Part shown: in pieces, positions 24,481-31,803 of the stretch
How the letters are laid out: each line of letters begins with the position of its first letter
How positions within the stretch are numbered: position 1 is the first letter of the stretch
Assembly (NCBI RefSeq): GCF_014648395.1
Contig: NZ_BMRA01000005.1
Span: forward strand, 487,249-551,248
From: Micromonospora fulviviridis
GTDB lineage: Bacteria > Actinomycetota > Actinomycetes > Mycobacteriales > Micromonosporaceae
DNA length: 64,000 bases
Direction of reading: 5' to 3'
Made by a program: the position numbers and the translations under genes
The notes under the pieces: generated by a model
The model's input: the letters and a program-made list of their open reading frames with translations, nothing else
Databases searched by the model: none
Told to the model about the DNA's origin: nothing

Positions 24481-25143
24481 TCAGCGCCCGGCGGTCACCG
24501 ACTGCCGGGCGCGCCGCCGGCGCACCTTCTTGACCACCCAGCTCACGATCATCACGGCGAAGACCGCGAAGATCGCGTAGTTGAACCAGTCGCTGTACTG
24601 GTTGACCCGTTCCCAGCGCGAGCCGAGGGCGAAGCCGGCCCCGACGATCAGCGTGTTCCACACCCCGCTGCCCAGCGTGGTGAGCAGGACGAACTCGCCC
24701 AGCGGCATGCGATTCGCGCCGGCCGGCACCGAGACCAGGCTGCGCACCACCGGCACCACCCGGCCGATCAGCACCGCCCACCGGCCGTGCCGCTCGAACC
24801 AGCGGTCGGCCTTCTCCAGGTCCTCCCGGTCCACCAGCGGGATGCGGTCCAGCCAGCGCTTCAGCCGTTCCTCCCCGAGCGCCGCGCCGAGCCAGTAGAG
24901 CACCAGCGCGCCGAGCAGCGACCCGGCCGTCGCGGCCAGCACGATCAGCACCACGTTGAACCGGCCCTCGGCGGCCAGGTAACCCGCCATGGCCAGCACG
25001 ACCTCGCTCGGGATCGGCGGGACGATGCTCTCCAGGGCGACCAACAGGGCCACCCCGACCGCGCCGAACGCATCGATGATGCTCGCCACCCAGCCGGTCA
25101 GCCCGGTGAACTGGTTCGGGTCGACGTTCTGGGCGAGTGCCAT
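24481..25143 (-). CDS. DedA-family membrane protein
   Basis: A 220-residue polytopic membrane protein. It shows the DedA hallmarks: ESIVPPIPSEVVLAMAGYLA near residues 39-58, GRxVPVVRSLVSVPAG near 128-143, and a G-x-x-W-N-T motif near 158-163. DedA/TVP38-type proteins act as lipid scramblases or flippases (undecaprenyl phosphate or phosphatidylethanolamine recycling in other bacteria) and support membrane energetics. The C-terminus is a basic cytoplasmic tail. The ATG at 25143 has AAGGA about seven bases upstream. It is transcribed in the same direction as, and 93 bases after, the DUF1349 gene. Confidence 0.9.
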   Translation of the reverse strand: MALAQNVDPNQFTGLTGWVASIIDAFGAVGVALLVALESIVPPIPSEVVLAMAGYLAAEGRFNVVLIVLAATAGSLLGALVLYWLGAALGEERLKRWLDRIPLVDREDLEKADRWFERHGRWAVLIGRVVPVVRSLVSVPAGANRMPLGEFVLLTTLGSGVWNTLIVGAGFALGSRWERVNQYSDWFNYAIFAVFAVMIVSWVVKKVRRRRARQSVTAGR

Positions 25144-25235
25144 GGGCGTCCTTCCGCTCCGTGCCGGGGATCCGTAAGCGGTACCCCGGCGAGCGCCCGT
25201 CACACCTGGCGGTGACCGGACCCACGGCCGCCGGG

Positions 25236-25835
25236 TCAGCCCTCCGGGTGCAGCGCGGCGTCCGCCGGCCCCCGCCGCCAGCCCGTGAAGCGGACCACCA
25301 GGCCGCCGCGGCTGGGCGAGCAGCAGTACGGCCCGGCCGCCGCCTCGGCCCCCGGGTCGAGCGGGGCCACCCGGACCAGCCGCCACGGCTCGGCGGCCAC
25401 CCGCGCGCGGACGGTCAGCGCGTCCCCGGCCCGGCTGACCCGGACGGTCACGTCCCGCCCCGACCACTCCGGCACCGGCGCCACCGACCAGTCGGACAGC
25501 TCGTCGGTGACGACCGCGCCGACCTGCGGCTGCCCGTCGCTGACCTCCACGCCCGCCTTGGTCCACCGCCGCTCGTCCACCCGGACCAGCACCCCGGCCT
25601 GATCGAACTGGGCGGCGTAGTCGAGCCGGAAGCTCACCTCCACGGCACTGTCGACGGGGAACGGGGCGAGCAGCGCGGAGCCGTCGTCGTGCACGAAGCC
25701 GTAGCTGGTCCGCCGCCAGAAGTCGCTGCCCCCGCGGGGCTCGACAAGCAGCGCGTTCCCGGCGGAGTCCGCCCGCTCCGGCGGGTTGAGCCAGGTGCCG
25801 GCGGACCAGTCGAGGGCGTGGGTGTCGGCGCTCAT
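25236..25835 (-). CDS. DUF1349 (concanavalin A-like lectin fold) protein
   Basis: A 199-residue soluble protein with the DUF1349 pattern: SDFWRRTSYGFVHDDGSALL in the first third, then AAQFDQAGVLVRVDERRWTKAGVE, and a C-terminal YCCSPSRGGLVVRFTGW. The fold is a concanavalin A-like beta-sandwich that could bind carbohydrate; relatives include yeast YCR061-type proteins of unknown role. No signal peptide is visible. The ATG at 25835 lies six bases after a minus-strand TACGGT box, so the mRNA should be leaderless. It is divergent from the GH13 gene, which fits a sugar-related role but does not prove it. Confidence 0.85.
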   Translation of the reverse strand: MSADTHALDWSAGTWLNPPERADSAGNALLVEPRGGSDFWRRTSYGFVHDDGSALLAPFPVDSAVEVSFRLDYAAQFDQAGVLVRVDERRWTKAGVEVSDGQPQVGAVVTDELSDWSVAPVPEWSGRDVTVRVSRAGDALTVRARVAAEPWRLVRVAPLDPGAEAAAGPYCCSPSRGGLVVRFTGWRRGPADAALHPEG

Positions 25836-25841
25836 CCCGGC

Positions 25842-25847
25842 ACCGTA
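25842..25847 (-). promoter_or_regulatory. -10 box of the DUF1349 gene (leaderless)
   Basis: TACGGT on the minus strand, six bases before the ATG at 25835. Confidence 0.5.
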
Positions 25848-25907
25848 CCGGCCGGCTGGGCCGGCGGTGGGTTTGCCGCGGTCGGCAACCGGAGAAGTAA
25901 GCCGGGC

Positions 25908-27560
25908 ATGGGTGACAGGTGGTATCAGGAGGCGGTGGTCTACTGCCTCGACGTCGACACGTTCGCGGACTCCGACGGCGACGGGGTGGGTGACTTCCGC
26001 GGCCTGATCGGCCGGCTCGACTATCTCGCCCGGCTCGGGGTGACCTGCCTCTGGCTGCACCCGATCCACCCGTCGCCGAACCGGGACGACGGCTACGACG
26101 CGACCGACTTCTACAACGTCAGCCCGCGGCTGGGCACCCTCGGCGACTTCGCCGAGCTGCTGCACCAGGCGCGGAACCGGGGCATCCGGGTGATCATCGA
26201 CCTGGTGGTCAACCACACCTCGGACGAGCACCCCTGGTTCCAGTCCGCGCGCTCCTCGCCCGACTCGCCGTACCGCAACTGGTACGTGTGGAGCGACGAG
26301 GCGCCGCCCGACCGGCACCAGGGCATGGTCTTCCCCGGCGAGCAGAACGAGACGTGGAGCTACGACCGCACCGCGAAGGCGTGGTACTACCACCGCTTCT
26401 ACAAGTTCCAGCCGGACCTCAACGTCGCCAACCCCGAGGTCCGCGCCGAGATCAAGAAGATCATGTCGTTCTGGCTCCAGCTCGGCGTCTCCGGTTTCCG
26501 GATGGACGCGGTGCCGTTCATCATCGAGCTGACCGAGCCGGGCAACCCGAACTCGCCCAAGGACCTGGACTTCCTCACCGAGCTGCGCCAGCACGTGCAG
26601 TGGCGGCGGGGCGACGCGGTCCTGCTGGCCGAGGCGAACGTCGAGCCGGACCAGCTGCCGGTCTACTTCGGTGACAGCGGCGGCTCGGCCAACCGCATCC
26701 ACATGCTCTTCGACTTCATGATGAACGGCCGGCTGATGCTGGCCCTGGCCCGGCAGGACCCGGAGCCGGTCATCGAGGCGCTGCGGGACACCCCGGCCCT
26801 GCCCGAGGGCGGGCAGTGGGCCACCTTCCTGCGCAACCACGACGAGATCGACCTGTCCCGGCTCACCGCCGAGCAGCGCAACCAGGTGTACGAGCAGTTC
26901 GGCCCGGACGAGGACATGCGCCTCTACGGGCGGGGCATCCGCCGCCGGCTGGCCTCGATGCTCGGCAACGACCGCCGCCGCATCGAGCTGGCGTACGCGC
27001 TCCAGTTCTCGCTGCGCGGCACGCCGGTGCTGCGCTACGGCGAGGAGATCGGGATGGGCGAGGACCTGTCGCTGCCCGGCCGGGAGGCGATCCGCACCCC
27101 GATGCAGTGGTCGTACAAGGAGAACGGCGGCTTCTCCACCGCCGACCCGGAGAAGCTGGTCCGCCCGGTGATCGACAAGGGCGAGTACGGCTACCAGAAG
27201 GTCAACGTGACCGCCCAGCGCAAGGACCCGAGGTCGCTGCTGGGCTGGTTCGAGCGGATGATCCGTACCCTCCGGGAGGCTCCGGAGATCGGCTCGGGGA
27301 GCACCAGCCACATCGACGTGCCGATGCCGCCCGGGGTGCTGGCGCACCGGGCCGACGGGCCGACCGGGACGATGGTCTTCCTGCACAACCTCGGCACCGA
27401 GGACGCCGAGGTCGACCTGAGCGTCCTCGCCCCGGAGGCCGACCTGCCGATCGACGTGCTCACCGACCGCAACTACGAGGAGGTCGGCAAGCTCGACCGC
27501 TTGAAGCTGGCCGGCTACGGCTACCGGTGGATCCGGATCTGCCGGGGCACGCGGCTCTGA
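25908..27560 (+). CDS. GH13 alpha-amylase-family enzyme (trehalose synthase-like)
   Basis: A 550-residue cytoplasmic (alpha/beta)8-barrel enzyme of family GH13. Conserved regions are visible: DLVVNH (region I), GFRMDAVPF with nucleophile Asp200, LLAEANVE with acid/base Glu242, and FLRNHDE with Asp312. The opening WYQEAVVYCLDVDTFADSDGDGVGDFRGL resembles trehalose synthase (maltose glucosyltransferase) and the GH13 proteins near it, but it lacks the C-terminal maltokinase fusion and several TreS-specific residues cannot be checked here. Activity on maltose, trehalose or alpha-glucosides is plausible. The ATG at 25908 has GGAGAAG about 12 bases upstream. It is divergent from DUF1349. Confidence 0.88.
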   Translation: MGDRWYQEAVVYCLDVDTFADSDGDGVGDFRGLIGRLDYLARLGVTCLWLHPIHPSPNRDDGYDATDFYNVSPRLGTLGDFAELLHQARNRGIRVIIDLVVNHTSDEHPWFQSARSSPDSPYRNWYVWSDEAPPDRHQGMVFPGEQNETWSYDRTAKAWYYHRFYKFQPDLNVANPEVRAEIKKIMSFWLQLGVSGFRMDAVPFIIELTEPGNPNSPKDLDFLTELRQHVQWRRGDAVLLAEANVEPDQLPVYFGDSGGSANRIHMLFDFMMNGRLMLALARQDPEPVIEALRDTPALPEGGQWATFLRNHDEIDLSRLTAEQRNQVYEQFGPDEDMRLYGRGIRRRLASMLGNDRRRIELAYALQFSLRGTPVLRYGEEIGMGEDLSLPGREAIRTPMQWSYKENGGFSTADPEKLVRPVIDKGEYGYQKVNVTAQRKDPRSLLGWFERMIRTLREAPEIGSGSTSHIDVPMPPGVLAHRADGPTGTMVFLHNLGTEDAEVDLSVLAPEADLPIDVLTDRNYEEVGKLDRLKLAGYGYRWIRICRGTRL

Positions 27561-27575
27561 CGGCCGGCCCGGCGT

Positions 27576-27581
27576 TAAGCT
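27576..27581 (+). promoter_or_regulatory. -10 box of the SDR gene
   Basis: TAAGCT, which would start transcription near 27588 and give a leader of about 28 bases containing GGGAGG. Confidence 0.4.
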
Positions 27582-27615
27582 CCTTCGATCGAGCCCAAGT
27601 TACCGGGAGGTAATC

Positions 27616-28374
27616 ATGTCGGAGGAGCCCCGCGTCGCCATCGTGACCGGAGCCGCGCGCGGCATCGGCGCGGCCACCGCCCGACGGCTGGCCGCCGACG
27701 GCATGGCCGTCGCCGTGGTCGACATCGAGGAGTCGGCGACCAAGGAGACCGTGGACGCCATCGCCGCCGCGGGCGGGCGGGCGCTCGGCGTCGGCGCCGA
27801 CGTGTCCGACCGGGCCCAGGTGGAGGCCGCCGTGGAGCGGGTCGCCGCCGAGCTGGGCGCGCCGACCGTGCTGGTCAACAACGCCGGTGTGCTCCGGGAC
27901 AACCTGCTGTTCAAGATGACCGACGCCGACTGGGACACGGTCATGTCGGTGCACCTGCGCGGCGCGTTCCTGTTCAGCCAGGCCGCCCAGAAGCACATGG
28001 TCGAGCGGAAGTGGGGCCGGATCGTCAACCTCTCCAGCACCTCGGCGCTGGGCAACCGGGGTCAGGCGAACTACTCGGCCGCCAAGGCCGGCCTGCAGGG
28101 CTTCACCAAGACCCTCGCCATCGAGCTGGGCCCGTTCGGGGTGACCGTCAACGCGGTCGCGCCGGGCTTCATCGTCACCGACATGACCGCCGCCACGGCG
28201 GCCCGGATGAAGGTCGACTTCGCCGCGCTCCAGCAGCACACCGCCGCGGAGATCCCGGTGCGCCGCACCGGCCGCCCGGAGGACGTCGCCCACACCATCT
28301 CGTTCCTGGCCAGCGAGGGCGCGTCCTTCGTCTCCGGCCAGGTCATCTACGTCGCCGGCGGCCCGAAGGACTGA
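27616..28374 (+). CDS. Short-chain dehydrogenase, 3-oxoacyl-ACP reductase (FabG)-like
   Basis: A 252-residue classical SDR. The cofactor motif TGAARGIG is at residues 11-18, NNAG near 92-95, and the catalytic Ser in NLSSTS with Tyr153 and Lys157 in YSAAK. The sequence fits FabG-like beta-ketoacyl reductases or 3-hydroxyacyl-CoA dehydrogenases, probably NADP(H)-linked. No other fatty-acid synthesis gene is near, so it may be an accessory reductase. GGGAGG lies seven to eight bases before the ATG. A weak hairpin at the 3' end separates it from the convergent membrane-protein genes. Confidence 0.9.
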   Translation: MSEEPRVAIVTGAARGIGAATARRLAADGMAVAVVDIEESATKETVDAIAAAGGRALGVGADVSDRAQVEAAVERVAAELGAPTVLVNNAGVLRDNLLFKMTDADWDTVMSVHLRGAFLFSQAAQKHMVERKWGRIVNLSSTSALGNRGQANYSAAKAGLQGFTKTLAIELGPFGVTVNAVAPGFIVTDMTAATAARMKVDFAALQQHTAAEIPVRRTGRPEDVAHTISFLASEGASFVSGQVIYVAGGPKD

Positions 28375-28388
28375 CCCGGCCGCGTGCG

Positions 28389-28423
28389 CCCGGCACGGCT
28401 CCCTCAGGCGGGGTCGTGCCGGG
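28389..28423. terminator. Weak hairpin between convergent genes
   Basis: CCCGGCACG (28389-28397) pairs with 28415-28423 over an 17-base loop; the right arm lies inside the 3' end of the minus-strand gene. No T-tract. Confidence 0.35.
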
Positions 28424-28808
28424 TGCGCCAGAGCCAGAACAGGCCGAGCACCGGCAGCACCAGCGGGATGTAGCCGTAGCCGCTGCCGAAGCCCGACCAG
28501 ACCGTCTCGTCCGGGAACAGCTCCCGGTCGGCGAGGCTGAGGATGCCGACGCCGACCACCCCGACCAGCTCCACCGAGCAGCAGGCCAGCGCGACCCGGC
28601 GGCCGGTGTGCCCGGCGCGGGCCAGCCCGACCGCCGCCACGATGTAGATCAGCGCGGCCAGCGCCGAGAGCAGGTACGCCACCGGCGCCTCGTCGAACTT
28701 CGTGGCGATCTGGAGGCCGGCCCGCGAGGTCGCGGCGATGGCGAAGAGGATGTAGACGGCGATCAGCAACCGGCCGGGCCCCCGGTTCGTCGCCCGCTGC
28801 TCAGCCAC
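28404..28808 (-). CDS. Small integral membrane protein
   Basis: A 134-residue protein with about four hydrophobic segments (near residues 13-27, 43-63, 71-90 and 112-127) and short polar loops; the last loop holds a Gly-rich GFGSGYGYIP. It starts with a GTG at 28808 that overlaps the 3' end of the preceding gene by eight bases, so the two are translated as a coupled pair. I do not recognise a characterised family; similar pairs of conserved actinobacterial integral membrane proteins have no known function. Confidence 0.78.
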   Translation of the reverse strand: MAEQRATNRGPGRLLIAVYILFAIAATSRAGLQIATKFDEAPVAYLLSALAALIYIVAAVGLARAGHTGRRVALACCSVELVGVVGVGILSLADRELFPDETVWSGFGSGYGYIPLVLPVLGLFWLWRTRHDPA

Positions 28809-29196
28809 CGACGACCTCCCAGGTCTGCTGCAACCGGACCACCACCACCGGGGTGACCAGGCAGACCGCGCAGACGATCGCCGAGCCCCAGCGGGTCGGC
28901 TCCATCCGGGCCAGCACCCAGGCCAGCGGCGGCAGGCAGACCAGCGTCACGAGGTAACCGAAGAACGCCCCCGGCTCGCCCGGCCGTTCGCCGCCGCCGA
29001 GCGCGACGAGCGCCACCACGGTGAGCGCCAGCAGGGCCACCTCCAGCACGGCCAGGCCGACGAACTGGAGCCGGTCCGGCGCCCGGTGGCGTACCGCCGC
29101 CACCAGGGCCCAGATTGCGATGAGCAGCGACAGCACGATCGAGGCCGTCGCGAGGATGCCGTCCACCGGCGAGCCGGTCGCCGCGGCGCTGGTCAT
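28801..29196 (-). CDS. Small integral membrane protein, first gene of a coupled pair
   Basis: A 131-residue protein with four predicted membrane segments (about residues 15-35, 45-65, 76-93 and 103-122) and few charged residues apart from RHRAPDR between the first two. It ends in TGA inside the start of the next gene. The ATG at 29196 is about 29 bases after the likely start of transcription set by a TAGGCT box. It belongs to no family I can name and was kept as a hypothetical conserved membrane protein because of its coding-type base pattern and coupling. Confidence 0.75.
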   Translation of the reverse strand: MTSAAATGSPVDGILATASIVLSLLIAIWALVAAVRHRAPDRLQFVGLAVLEVALLALTVVALVALGGGERPGEPGAFFGYLVTLVCLPPLAWVLARMEPTRWGSAIVCAVCLVTPVVVVRLQQTWEVVGG

Positions 29197-29231
29197 CGAC
29201 GCCGTCCCGGCGCAGTCCCATTCACCGGCAC

Positions 29232-29253
29232 AGCCTACTAATCGTCGTAGTAG
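29232..29253 (-). promoter_or_regulatory. Promoter with dyad for the membrane-protein pair
   Basis: On the minus strand TAGGCT (29237-29232) serves as -10. CTACTA (29235-29240) and TAGTAG (29248-29253) form an inverted repeat reaching into the promoter, a plausible operator. Confidence 0.4.
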
Positions 29254-29308
29254 CCACCCTCGCCCGGCTCTCCCGCGGGGTCGCGGCGCGCCGGCCGGGC
29301 CGGACGAC

Positions 29309-29314
29309 TAGCGT
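29309..29314 (+). promoter_or_regulatory. -10 box of the Gfo/Idh gene
   Basis: TAGCGT, giving a start near 29321 and a leader of about 45 bases before the GTG at 29366. Confidence 0.4.
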
Positions 29315-29365
29315 GGATCACGGCCACCGGCGTACGCCGTGGCGGAGGACGACAGCAGGGGGTCC

Positions 29366-30265
29366 GTGGTGCGGTTCGGCTTGTTCGGCACGGGTCACTG
29401 GGCGGCGGAGACGCACGCCGCGGCCATCGACGCGCACCCGCGGGCCGAGCTGGCCGGCGTGTGGGGGCGGGACCCGGCGAAGGCGGCCGCGCTCGCCACC
29501 CGGCACGGCGTACCGGTCTTCGAGGACGTGGACCAGCTGCTGGCCGCCTGCGACGCGATCGCCGTCGCGCTGCCGCCGGACGTGCAGGCCGAGATCGCCG
29601 TCCGGGCCGCCACCGCCGGGCGGCACCTGCTGCTGGACAAGCCGCTGGCGCTGAGCCTCGCCGACGCCGACCGGGTGGTCGCCGCCGCGCAGGCGTCCGG
29701 GGTGGCCTCGGTGGTCTTCTTCACCCAGCGGTACCACCCGAACGTCACCGGCTTCCTCGCCTCGACCGCGGCGGTCGGCGGCTGGCAGCACGCGCGGGCG
29801 ACCATGTTCGCCTCGATCTACCAGCCCGGGAACCCGTACGGGAACTCGCAGTGGCGGCGCGACCGGGGGGCGCTCTGGGACATCGGCCCGCACGCGCTGT
29901 CGCTGATCCTGCCGGTGCTCGGCCGGGTCACCCGGGTCGCCGCCATGGACGGCCCGAGCGGCCTCGTGCACCTGCTGCTCACCCACGACGGCGGCGCCAC
30001 CAGCACGCTCTCGCTCACCCTCGACGCGCCGCCCGAGGCGGTCACCCGCGACTTCGTCTTCTTCGGCGAGAACGGCACCGAGACCGTCCCGCCCGGCGAC
30101 GGCAGCGTGCTCCAGGCGTTCGGCACGGCCATCGACCAGCTGCTGGAGGAGGTCGAGGCGGGCACCCGCGACCACCGCTGCGACGTCCGGTTCGGCCGGG
30201 AGGTGGTGGCGGTGCTCGACGCCGCCGAGACCGCCCGCAGCGAGCGGCGCACCGTCGACATCTGA
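29366..30265 (+). CDS. Gfo/Idh/MocA-family NAD(P)-dependent oxidoreductase
   Basis: A 299-residue dehydrogenase. The N-terminal Rossmann fold has FGLFGTGHWA (GxGxxA-like) and the catalytic-lysine motif LDKPLAL near residues 91-97, which marks the Gfo/Idh/MocA family. The C-terminal alpha/beta domain has DIGPHALSLI, the usual DxGxH segment. Substrates in the family are sugars, inositols and related polyols; none can be assigned here. I start at the GTG at 29366, which has an AGGGGG ribosome site; an upstream GTG at 29339 would add nine residues not seen in the family. It is followed closely by the Erm leader region. Confidence 0.9.
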   Translation: MVRFGLFGTGHWAAETHAAAIDAHPRAELAGVWGRDPAKAAALATRHGVPVFEDVDQLLAACDAIAVALPPDVQAEIAVRAATAGRHLLLDKPLALSLADADRVVAAAQASGVASVVFFTQRYHPNVTGFLASTAAVGGWQHARATMFASIYQPGNPYGNSQWRRDRGALWDIGPHALSLILPVLGRVTRVAAMDGPSGLVHLLLTHDGGATSTLSLTLDAPPEAVTRDFVFFGENGTETVPPGDGSVLQAFGTAIDQLLEEVEAGTRDHRCDVRFGREVVAVLDAAETARSERRTVDI

Positions 30266-30267
30266 GG

Positions 30268-30303
30268 AATTCCGTCGCGTGCCGGCCGGGCCGCCGCTAG
30301 CCT
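30268..30303 (+). promoter_or_regulatory. Candidate WhiB7-type promoter of the Erm leader transcript
   Basis: TAGCCT (30298-30303) is a -10 box seven bases before the leader ATG. TCGCGT (30275-30280) stands 17 bases upstream as -35, and a short AT-rich patch (AATT, 30268-30271) lies three bases before it. WhiB7-dependent promoters are known for an AT-rich patch a few bases upstream of the -35, and erm genes are known WhiB7 targets in mycobacteria. The match is by architecture only; whiB7 is not in the window. Confidence 0.45.
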
Positions 30304-30310
30304 CGCCGGC

Positions 30311-30430
30311 ATGTGTACGCACGCCCTGATCGACGTGGCCGTCACGCCGGCCGCGCGGGGGCTCCTCCTGGTCGCCCGCCCGTGGGTCCGGCGTCCGGCC
30401 CTGGCCGGCCGGTACGCCCACCGCGCCTGA
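30311..30430 (+). CDS. Putative leaderless 39-residue leader peptide of the Erm gene
   Basis: The ATG at 30311 is seven bases after a TAGCCT box, so transcript and ORF would start together. The 39-residue peptide begins MCTHALIDVAVTP, is hydrophobic in its middle (GLLLVARP) and ends basic. It has no recognised domain. The next open frame is the Erm-type methyltransferase at 30700, after a 269-base structured region. Leader peptides on which drug-stalled ribosomes act are common upstream of erm and other WhiB7-controlled resistance genes. The distance to the regulatory hairpins (180 bases) is larger than in ermC, so how stalling would be relayed is unclear. Confidence 0.5.
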   Translation: MCTHALIDVAVTPAARGLLLVARPWVRRPALAGRYAHRA

Positions 30431-30609
30431 CCTGACCGTCCGCACCGCCGGCCCCTGACCGGGCCGGCCGCCGCCGGCTGCCCACGCGCCGCCATCCCCG
30501 ACACGGGGACCGGCGGGGCAGGGCCAGATCGGTCAGCGCGTGCTCGCCGCCGCCCGCCTCGACGCGGATCCGGCGGCTCGGTGCCGCGTACCCGCCGCCG
30601 TCCAGGGTC

Positions 30610-30691
30610 GTCCGAGTCCCGATCCGCTCGGACAGGCCCCGGCTTCCCTCGTGCGCCTGTCCGTTCCCGTCGCCGTCCGGCGACAGACAGG
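30610..30691 (+). promoter_or_regulatory. Candidate attenuator: three mutually exclusive stems before the Erm start
   Basis: Stem 1 pairs GTCCGAG (30610-30616) with 30627-30633. Stem 2 pairs CGGACAGGC (30629-30637) with 30655-30663, nine perfect pairs. Stem 3 pairs CCTGTC (30656-30661) with GACAGG (30686-30691) around an inner GTCGCC/GGCGAC stem (30669-30684). Stem 2 cannot coexist with stem 1 or with stem 3. The AGGA at 30689-30692, seven bases before the GTG at 30700, is the likely ribosome site and is buried in stem 3. Stems 1+3 would be the off state, stem 2 the on state. Two further GC hairpins lie upstream (30448-30467 and 30495-30509). The rest of 30431-30699 holds no gene I can support. 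Confidence 0.6.
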
Positions 30692-30699
30692 ACGATCCC

Positions 30700-31515
30700 G
30701 TGGCGCCCCGCCGACCCCGTACCACCGCACGCGACCGGTCCCGTCGCGTACTGTCCCAGAACTTCCTCGCCGACCCGGCCGCCGTCGCGCGGATGCTCCG
30801 GGCGGCCCGCCCCGGCCCGGACGACCTGCTGCTGGAGGTGGGCGCCGGGCGCGGGCAGCTGACCCGGCCGCTCGCCGCCGCGTGCGGCCGGCTGATCGCG
30901 TACGAGGTCGACCCGGCCGTGCTGCCGGAGCTGACGGCGGCCTGCGCGGACCTGCCGCACGTCGAGGTCCGGGCGGCCGACTTCCTGGCCGCCGTCCCGC
31001 CCGGTGAGCCGTTCGCGGTGGTCGGCAACATTCCCTGGTCGCTGACCGCCGCCGTGGTGCGCTGGTGCCTCGCCGCGCCCGGCCTGCGCGCCGCGACCCT
31101 GCTCACCCAGCTCGACTACGCCCGCAAGCGCACCGGTGACCGCGGCCGGTGGAGCCGGCTCACCGTGCTCACCTGGCCCGAACACCACTGGCGGCTGGCC
31201 GGCCGGGTGCCCCGGGGCGCGTTCCGGCCGGTGCCCGCGGTGGACGGCGGCATCCTCCGGCTGGACCGGCGCCCCGAGCCGTTGCTGCCCAGCACGGCGC
31301 TGCCCGCGTACCGGCGGGTGGTGGAGCTGGGCTTCGGCGGGGTCGGCGGCTCGCTGGCCGCCTCGCTGCGCACCGCGTACCCGCGCCGGCGTCTCGACGG
31401 GGCGTTGCGGGCCGCCCGGCTCGCCCCGGACACCCCGGTCGGGCTGGTCTGGCCCGAGCAGTGGCTGGTGCTGTTCCGGCTGCTGCACGCCGTGGCCCCC
31501 GGGACCGGGCGGTAG
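30700..31515 (+). CDS. erm: Erm-family 23S rRNA (adenine-N6) methyltransferase
   Basis: A 271-residue SAM-dependent RNA methyltransferase of the KsgA/Erm family. Motifs in order: LSQNFL (residues 18-23), EVGAGRG (46-52, SAM loop), YEVD (68-71), Asp94 in AADFL, and the catalytic NIPW (110-113), then FRPVPAVD near 170. The NIPW rather than NLPY form and the basic N-terminus point to Erm (A2058 of 23S rRNA, macrolide-lincosamide-streptogramin B resistance) rather than to KsgA. Target base and drug profile are inferred. The GTG at 30700 is preceded by AGGA at seven bases, which sits in a hairpin, so expression is probably inducible. A small DUF2795 gene converges and an erythromycin-esterase-like gene follows. 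Confidence 0.88.
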   Translation: MAPRRPRTTARDRSRRVLSQNFLADPAAVARMLRAARPGPDDLLLEVGAGRGQLTRPLAAACGRLIAYEVDPAVLPELTAACADLPHVEVRAADFLAAVPPGEPFAVVGNIPWSLTAAVVRWCLAAPGLRAATLLTQLDYARKRTGDRGRWSRLTVLTWPEHHWRLAGRVPRGAFRPVPAVDGGILRLDRRPEPLLPSTALPAYRRVVELGFGGVGGSLAASLRTAYPRRRLDGALRAARLAPDTPVGLVWPEQWLVLFRLLHAVAPGTGR

Positions 31516-31521
31516 CCGGGC

Positions 31522-31713
31522 TCAGACCAGGGTGTTGAGGGCCTCGCCCAGCTCGGCGGGGGTGTTGAACTCCTCCGCCGGCAACGCCTTGAGCATCTGC
31601 AGCATCTCGGTGCTGGCCCCGTTCTCCTGGCCCCAGCGGACCAGGTCCGCACGGGAGACCGGGTAGTCGAGCCCGGCCAGGAACTCCTGCAACTGCACCC
31701 CGGTGACGGTCAT
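31522..31713 (-). CDS. DUF2795 small protein
   Basis: A 63-residue protein matching the DUF2795 pattern: a short helical domain with LQEFLAGLDYPVSRADLVRWGQENGA, then LQMLKALPAEEFNTPAELGEALN. Proteins of this family are common in actinobacteria, often near stress genes, and have no proven function. It converges with the Erm gene (only six bases between the two stops) and is divergent from the esterase-like gene. A TAGCCC hexamer stands six bases before the ATG at 31713, a possible leaderless start. Confidence 0.85.
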   Translation of the reverse strand: MTVTGVQLQEFLAGLDYPVSRADLVRWGQENGASTEMLQMLKALPAEEFNTPAELGEALNTLV

Positions 31714-31803
31714 GCCGGCGGGCTACCCGCTGTGCCGGGCACCATGCCCGCCGGCGCGGCCGGGCTGGCGGTTTGTCCGGACGGGGCCCGGGTAGCCGCT
31801 GGC

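Noticed and set aside
30540..31007. Open frames from GTG 30540 and GTG 30581 running into the Erm gene
   Set aside because: The predicted proteins are Arg/Pro-rich without domains and overlap the clear Erm frame. They are most likely chance frames over the structured leader.
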